Assembly: GCF_004216665.1 (NCBI RefSeq)
Contig: NZ_SGWY01000001.1
Span: 1,054,001-1,118,000, forward strand
DNA from: Agromyces ramosus
GTDB lineage: Bacteria; Actinomycetota; Actinomycetes; Actinomycetales; Microbacteriaceae
Length of the DNA stretch: 64,000 bases
Reading direction: 5' to 3'
In this document: in pieces, positions 60,917 to 64,000 of the stretch
How the letters are laid out: every line of letters starts with the position of its first letter
Position numbering within the stretch: the stretch's first letter is position 1
Notes under the pieces: generated by a model
The model's database searches: none
The model's input: the letters and a program-made list of their open reading frames with translations, nothing else
What the model was told of the DNA's origin: nothing
Position numbers and translations under genes: made by a program

Positions 60917-62535
60917 CAGTTCAGCTCCTCGAGGGTCTTGGTGCGGCGGAAGGCGATGACCGCGATCACGGCGACGATGATGAAGATGATGATCGAGTAC
61001 GCGCTCGCCAGGCCGTAGTCACGCGACTGGCCGGTGAACGCGACCTTGTAGACCATCGTGATGAGGATGTCGGTGAAGCCGACCGGGATGGGGGCGTTCG
61101 AGTCGCGCGGCCCGCCATCGGTGAGCATGTAGATGGTGTTGAAGTTGTTGAAGTTGAACGCGAACGATGCGATGAGCAGCGGGGCGACGGTCACGAGCAG
61201 GAGCGGCAGCTTGATCAGGCGGAACACGGCCCAGGGCTTCGCGCCGTCGACGGTCGCGGCCTCCTGCAGCTCGTCGGGGATCGACTGCAGCGCACCCATG
61301 CACACGAGGAACATGTAGGGGAAGCCGAGCCACAGGTTCACGAGCAGCACTGAGAACTTGGCCACCCATGGATCGGTGAGCCATGGGATCTCGGCGCCGC
61401 CGAGCAGCACCTGGTTGATGAACCCGAAGCTCTCGTTCATCATGCCCGCCCAGATCAACGCCGAGAGGAATGACGGGATGGCGTACGGCAGGATCATCAG
61501 CACCCGGTAGTACCTGCGGCCACGCATGCGCACGTCGTTGAAGACGATCGCGAGGAACAGCCCGAGGAAGAACGTCGAGGCGACCGAGATGAGCGCGAAC
61601 GCGAACGTCCAGAGCGTGACGTAGACGAGCGGCTGCGCGAGGCGCGGGTCGGTGACGGCCCGCACGAAGTTGTCGAAGCCGACGGTGATCTGCCAGCCGG
61701 GCAGCAGCTCCTCGCCGTCGTCGGAGGTGAAGGCGCCGGTGCCGATATCGGAGTACACCGTGCCCGTCGTGACATCCGTCATCGTGCCGGATGCCTCGTC
61801 GTACTCGAGCGTCGAGACGTACTGGTAGGCGCTCGAGCCGTCGGGCGTGCGGAGGGCGCCGTCGTTCGGGTCGTCGGACACCGGCACGGCGAGCTCGGTG
61901 ATCTCGTCGGTGCGGGCGATCACGTCGGCGAACTGGAGCGTCGTCCAGCCGTCGACCGCCACGGCCTTCTCGCCGTCGAACTCGGCGTCGACCTCGTCGA
62001 GGGGCGTGTCGTTCGTGCCGATGAGGGCGTCGCCGTCGGGGTCGGTCACGAGCAGCCCGAGGGTGCCGGCCCGGTCGACGACCGTCACCGGGTAGGCCGG
62101 CGAGTCCTCGACGCGCTGCAGCGACGAGGCCATGAGCGACGAGACGGCCTGCTCCTTCGAGCCGTTGTGCCCGGTGCCGTAGTTCGTGAAGGCGATGTAG
62201 CCGGTGTAGACGAGCACGAACACCTGGAACAGCACCAGGAAGATGAGGCCCGGCGTGAGGTACTTCGCCGGGAGCTTGCGACGCGAGAAGTAGATCCAGT
62301 TGACGGCCGCGGCGACGACGGCGACGACCGCGGCGACCAGCCACTGGTTGTTCATCACGAGCACGAACACGGCGTACACCGCGATCGCGTCGAGGATGGC
62401 GAGCATCACGATCTTGAGCAGGATCATCTTCAGGCCGCCGGATGCCGCATCGGCGATGTTCGCGGCCCGTCGCTGCCGGTTCGTCGGCTTCTGCGGCGTC
62501 TCCGCCGTGACGTCTTCGTCGATCGTGGTGGTCAT
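60916..62535 (-). CDS. malF: Sugar ABC transporter permease, MalF-like, with large outer domain
   Basis: 539 aa, much longer than ordinary 300-aa MalF-type permeases. Three N-terminal helices, then a ~170-residue hydrophilic region (~125-290, e.g. VSDDPNDGALRTPDGS) comparable in position to the P2 loop of E. coli MalF that contacts the binding protein, then the usual permease core with EAA motif QEAATVDGAKPWAVFRLIKL. ATG 62535 is chosen; in-frame starts upstream lie in the intergenic hairpin. Confidence 0.9.
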   Translation of the reverse strand: MTTTIDEDVTAETPQKPTNRQRRAANIADAASGGLKMILLKIVMLAILDAIAVYAVFVLVMNNQWLVAAVVAVVAAAVNWIYFSRRKLPAKYLTPGLIFLVLFQVFVLVYTGYIAFTNYGTGHNGSKEQAVSSLMASSLQRVEDSPAYPVTVVDRAGTLGLLVTDPDGDALIGTNDTPLDEVDAEFDGEKAVAVDGWTTLQFADVIARTDEITELAVPVSDDPNDGALRTPDGSSAYQYVSTLEYDEASGTMTDVTTGTVYSDIGTGAFTSDDGEELLPGWQITVGFDNFVRAVTDPRLAQPLVYVTLWTFAFALISVASTFFLGLFLAIVFNDVRMRGRRYYRVLMILPYAIPSFLSALIWAGMMNESFGFINQVLLGGAEIPWLTDPWVAKFSVLLVNLWLGFPYMFLVCMGALQSIPDELQEAATVDGAKPWAVFRLIKLPLLLVTVAPLLIASFAFNFNNFNTIYMLTDGGPRDSNAPIPVGFTDILITMVYKVAFTGQSRDYGLASAYSIIIFIIVAVIAVIAFRRTKTLEELN

Positions 62536-62567
62536 CCTGCTCGCTCTTCTCGTCGAACGTGAGTGCT

Positions 62568-62600
62568 CCGGGTCGGATGCCGCAGCGGCATCCGACCCGG
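62568..62600 (-). terminator. malE-malF intergenic hairpin
   Basis: A perfect 15-bp stem (62568-62582 with 62586-62600, 3-nt loop) lies between the malE stop and malF start, i.e. right after malE in the transcript. It should stabilise the malE message and reduce read-through, giving excess binding protein. Confidence 0.75.
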
Positions 62601-62613
62601 AGTCGTTCACTCG

Positions 62614-63846
62614 TTACTTGGTGATCGCGGCCTGCACGTCGGTCGTGAGCTTCTGCCACGTCGCGACGGGGTCGGCGCCGTTGATGACGTCGGCCTCGGC
62701 GATGCCCCAGTACTGCCACACCGATCCCATGGCCGGGATGGCCGGCATCGGCACGGCCTCGGCGCCGACGGCGGCGAAGCCCGCGATGATCGGGTCGCTC
62801 GACGCGGTCTCAGCCGCGGACGAGAGCGCCGGGAGGATGTTGCCGGCCTCGAAGAGCTCGAGCTGCACGTCCTCCGTGCCGATGTAGTTGACGAGGAAGT
62901 CGTTCGCGGCGACCTTGTTCTCCGACTCGGCCGAGACGAAGAAGCCCTTCACGCCGGCGAACGGCGAGGCGGGGGCGCCAGTCGGGCTGGGCACGGTGTC
63001 GATCGCGACGTTGACGCCGGCGTCGAGCGCCGCGCCCACGTTCCACGGACCGGTGAGCCAGAAGGCGGCCGTGCCGTCGATGAACGCCTGCTTGGCGATG
63101 TCGCCGTCGATGTCGGTGTTGAACACGCCCGTGCCGTTCTTGCCCTGGCTGCCGAGCCACGTGGCGAACAGCTCGCCGCCGGGGCCGCCGAGGCGGAGGT
63201 CGGCGGGGTCGTAACCCTGGTCGTTCGTGCCGAACACCGGGGCCTCGAACGCGGTCTGGAACGGGTACAGGTGGTAGGGATTGCCCTCGGCGCCCTGCTC
63301 CACAACGAAGGGCTGCGTGAGGCCGGCGGCCTGGCCCTTGGCGATCATGTCGTCGAAGCTCGTGGCGGCCTCGGGAACGAGGTCGGCGTTGCGGAGCACC
63401 GCGATGTTCTCCACCGCGTAGGGGAGCATGTAGGTCTGGCCCTCGTAGGTCGCCGCGTCGATCGCGACGGGGAGGTAGTCGCCGGATGAGTCGCCGAGCT
63501 CGATCGGCGCCACGACGCCGTTCGTCGAGAGCTCGCCCAGCCAGTCGTGCGCACCCATGGTGATGTCGGGGCCCTTGCCCGTCGGCACCTGCTGGATGAA
63601 GTCATCCTTGATGTCGGCGTTGTCCTTGCCGACGAGCTCGACCTCGACACCGGTCTTCTCGGTGTAGGCCTCGGCCGCGCCCTTCAGCGCGTCGACGCGC
63701 TCGGCGTCGACCCAGACCGTCAGCGTGCTGGCGGCAGAAGCGTCGCCGCCCGATCCGCTGTCGCCGGCCGAGCAGCTCGCGAGACCGAGGGTCGCGACGA
63801 CCGCGACGGCCCCGGCAGCGAGGAGGCTCTTCGTGTTCACCCTCAT
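62614..63846 (-). CDS. malE: Maltose/maltooligosaccharide-type ABC solute-binding lipoprotein
   Basis: 410 aa, family 1 sugar-binding protein. Signal peptide with lipobox (LGLASC, Cys ~25). Typical MalE features: TLTVWVDAERVDALKGAAEA, GKGPDITMGAHDWLGELSTN, TYMLPYAVENIAVLRNADL, and AAFWLTGPWNV. First gene of the operon. ATG 63846 is used; the frame extends further upstream but the signal peptide fits this start. Maltodextrin is the likely ligand class, based on similarity and the MalF/MalG partners. Confidence 0.88.
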   Translation of the reverse strand: MRVNTKSLLAAGAVAVVATLGLASCSAGDSGSGGDASAASTLTVWVDAERVDALKGAAEAYTEKTGVEVELVGKDNADIKDDFIQQVPTGKGPDITMGAHDWLGELSTNGVVAPIELGDSSGDYLPVAIDAATYEGQTYMLPYAVENIAVLRNADLVPEAATSFDDMIAKGQAAGLTQPFVVEQGAEGNPYHLYPFQTAFEAPVFGTNDQGYDPADLRLGGPGGELFATWLGSQGKNGTGVFNTDIDGDIAKQAFIDGTAAFWLTGPWNVGAALDAGVNVAIDTVPSPTGAPASPFAGVKGFFVSAESENKVAANDFLVNYIGTEDVQLELFEAGNILPALSSAAETASSDPIIAGFAAVGAEAVPMPAIPAMGSVWQYWGIAEADVINGADPVATWQKLTTDVQAAITK

Positions 63847-63975
63847 TGGTGTGCCCTTCTCAGTGTGCGTGGAGTCGGCGCCTTCGCCTGGTGAGGGAGC
63901 TGTGTTCCCCGTTCCGAAGCCGGAACCGCGCACCGTGCCCGAAAGGCCGTTCTTCCGTGTGGAGTGCTCGCGATA

Positions 63976-63989
63976 TGCAAGCGATTACA
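63976..63989 (-). promoter_or_regulatory. LacI-family operator upstream of malE
   Basis: On the minus strand the 14-mer TGTAATCGCTTGCA fits the LacI-family pattern TGNAANCGNTTNCA with the central CG. It lies 130 bp upstream of malE; GGTATACC (63990-63997) directly beside it may be part of the promoter. The regulator gene is not in the window; the 154 bp beyond malE otherwise shows no gene. Confidence 0.6.
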
Positions 63990-64000
63990 GGTATACCCTG

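Overview
The window reads as chromosomal DNA of a high-GC actinobacterium. Family Microbacteriaceae (Agromyces/Microbacterium-like) is my inference. It rests on the very high GC of most genes, actinobacterial -10 hexamers of the TAGNNT type with leaderless starts, actinobacterial protein families (PspC sensors, an FBP-domain protein, DUF1918, Stealth), and the heavily repeated heptamer GGATGCC/GGCATCC. Placement below family level cannot be decided from this sequence alone.

Layout. 0-9.9 kb: a DUF937 protein; a TetR repressor divergent from an MFS efflux pump plus amidohydrolase, with a perfect operator between them; a dense repeat patch that changes orientation; an ArsR/SRPBCC pair; and a PspC sensor kinase/LuxR response regulator divergent from a PspC membrane protein (envelope-stress module). 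10-19.8 kb: a six-gene operon gabT - glutamate dehydrogenase - succinate-semialdehyde dehydrogenase - putrescine-oxidase-like flavoenzyme - tandem universal stress protein - APC permease, divergent from a PucR-type regulator. It looks like a complete putrescine/GABA to succinate route. 19.8-24.9 kb: a GH1 glycosidase, small conserved proteins, an SGNH hydrolase and a BASS-type transporter.

24.9-35.8 kb is the most coherent uncharacterised system. It comprises a cysteine-desulfurase-like protein, two alkylhydroperoxidase(CMD)-fold proteins, two luciferase-like flavin monooxygenases, and a complete peptide-type ABC importer with a fused double ATPase. Three promoter regions in this block carry the same array of GTCAC-like boxes at exact 10-bp steps, upstream of similar -10 elements, so I infer one regulon for importing and oxidatively breaking down an unknown (perhaps organosulfur) compound. 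35.9-45.7 kb: a fatty-acid desaturase, an orphan Stealth phosphotransferase, a metallophosphoesterase, hydrolases, a DEAD-box helicase and a cysteine-free HesB-fold protein. 45.7-48.5 kb: an IclR regulator and a 3-hydroxybenzoate 4-monooxygenase, both preceded by the same GTTCGATAATCGAAC-type box.

About 50.6-59.2 kb is an accessory region with lower coding density and different codon use. Its distal 3.2 kb is bounded by two ~131-134 bp direct repeats that include the 3' part of a tRNA(CAU) gene, with a tyrosine-recombinase C-terminal remnant next to the intact tRNA. Its only substantial cargo is a 708-aa CHAT protease with a repetitive Pro/Glu linker, one membrane span and a predicted outside PA-IL-like lectin domain, probably read from a leaderless promoter. 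This is the best candidate for an undescribed single-gene defence or surface-sensing device. The window ends with a maltose-type ABC import operon (malE-malF-malG order, no ATPase gene), a LacI-type operator upstream and a strong hairpin between malE and malF.
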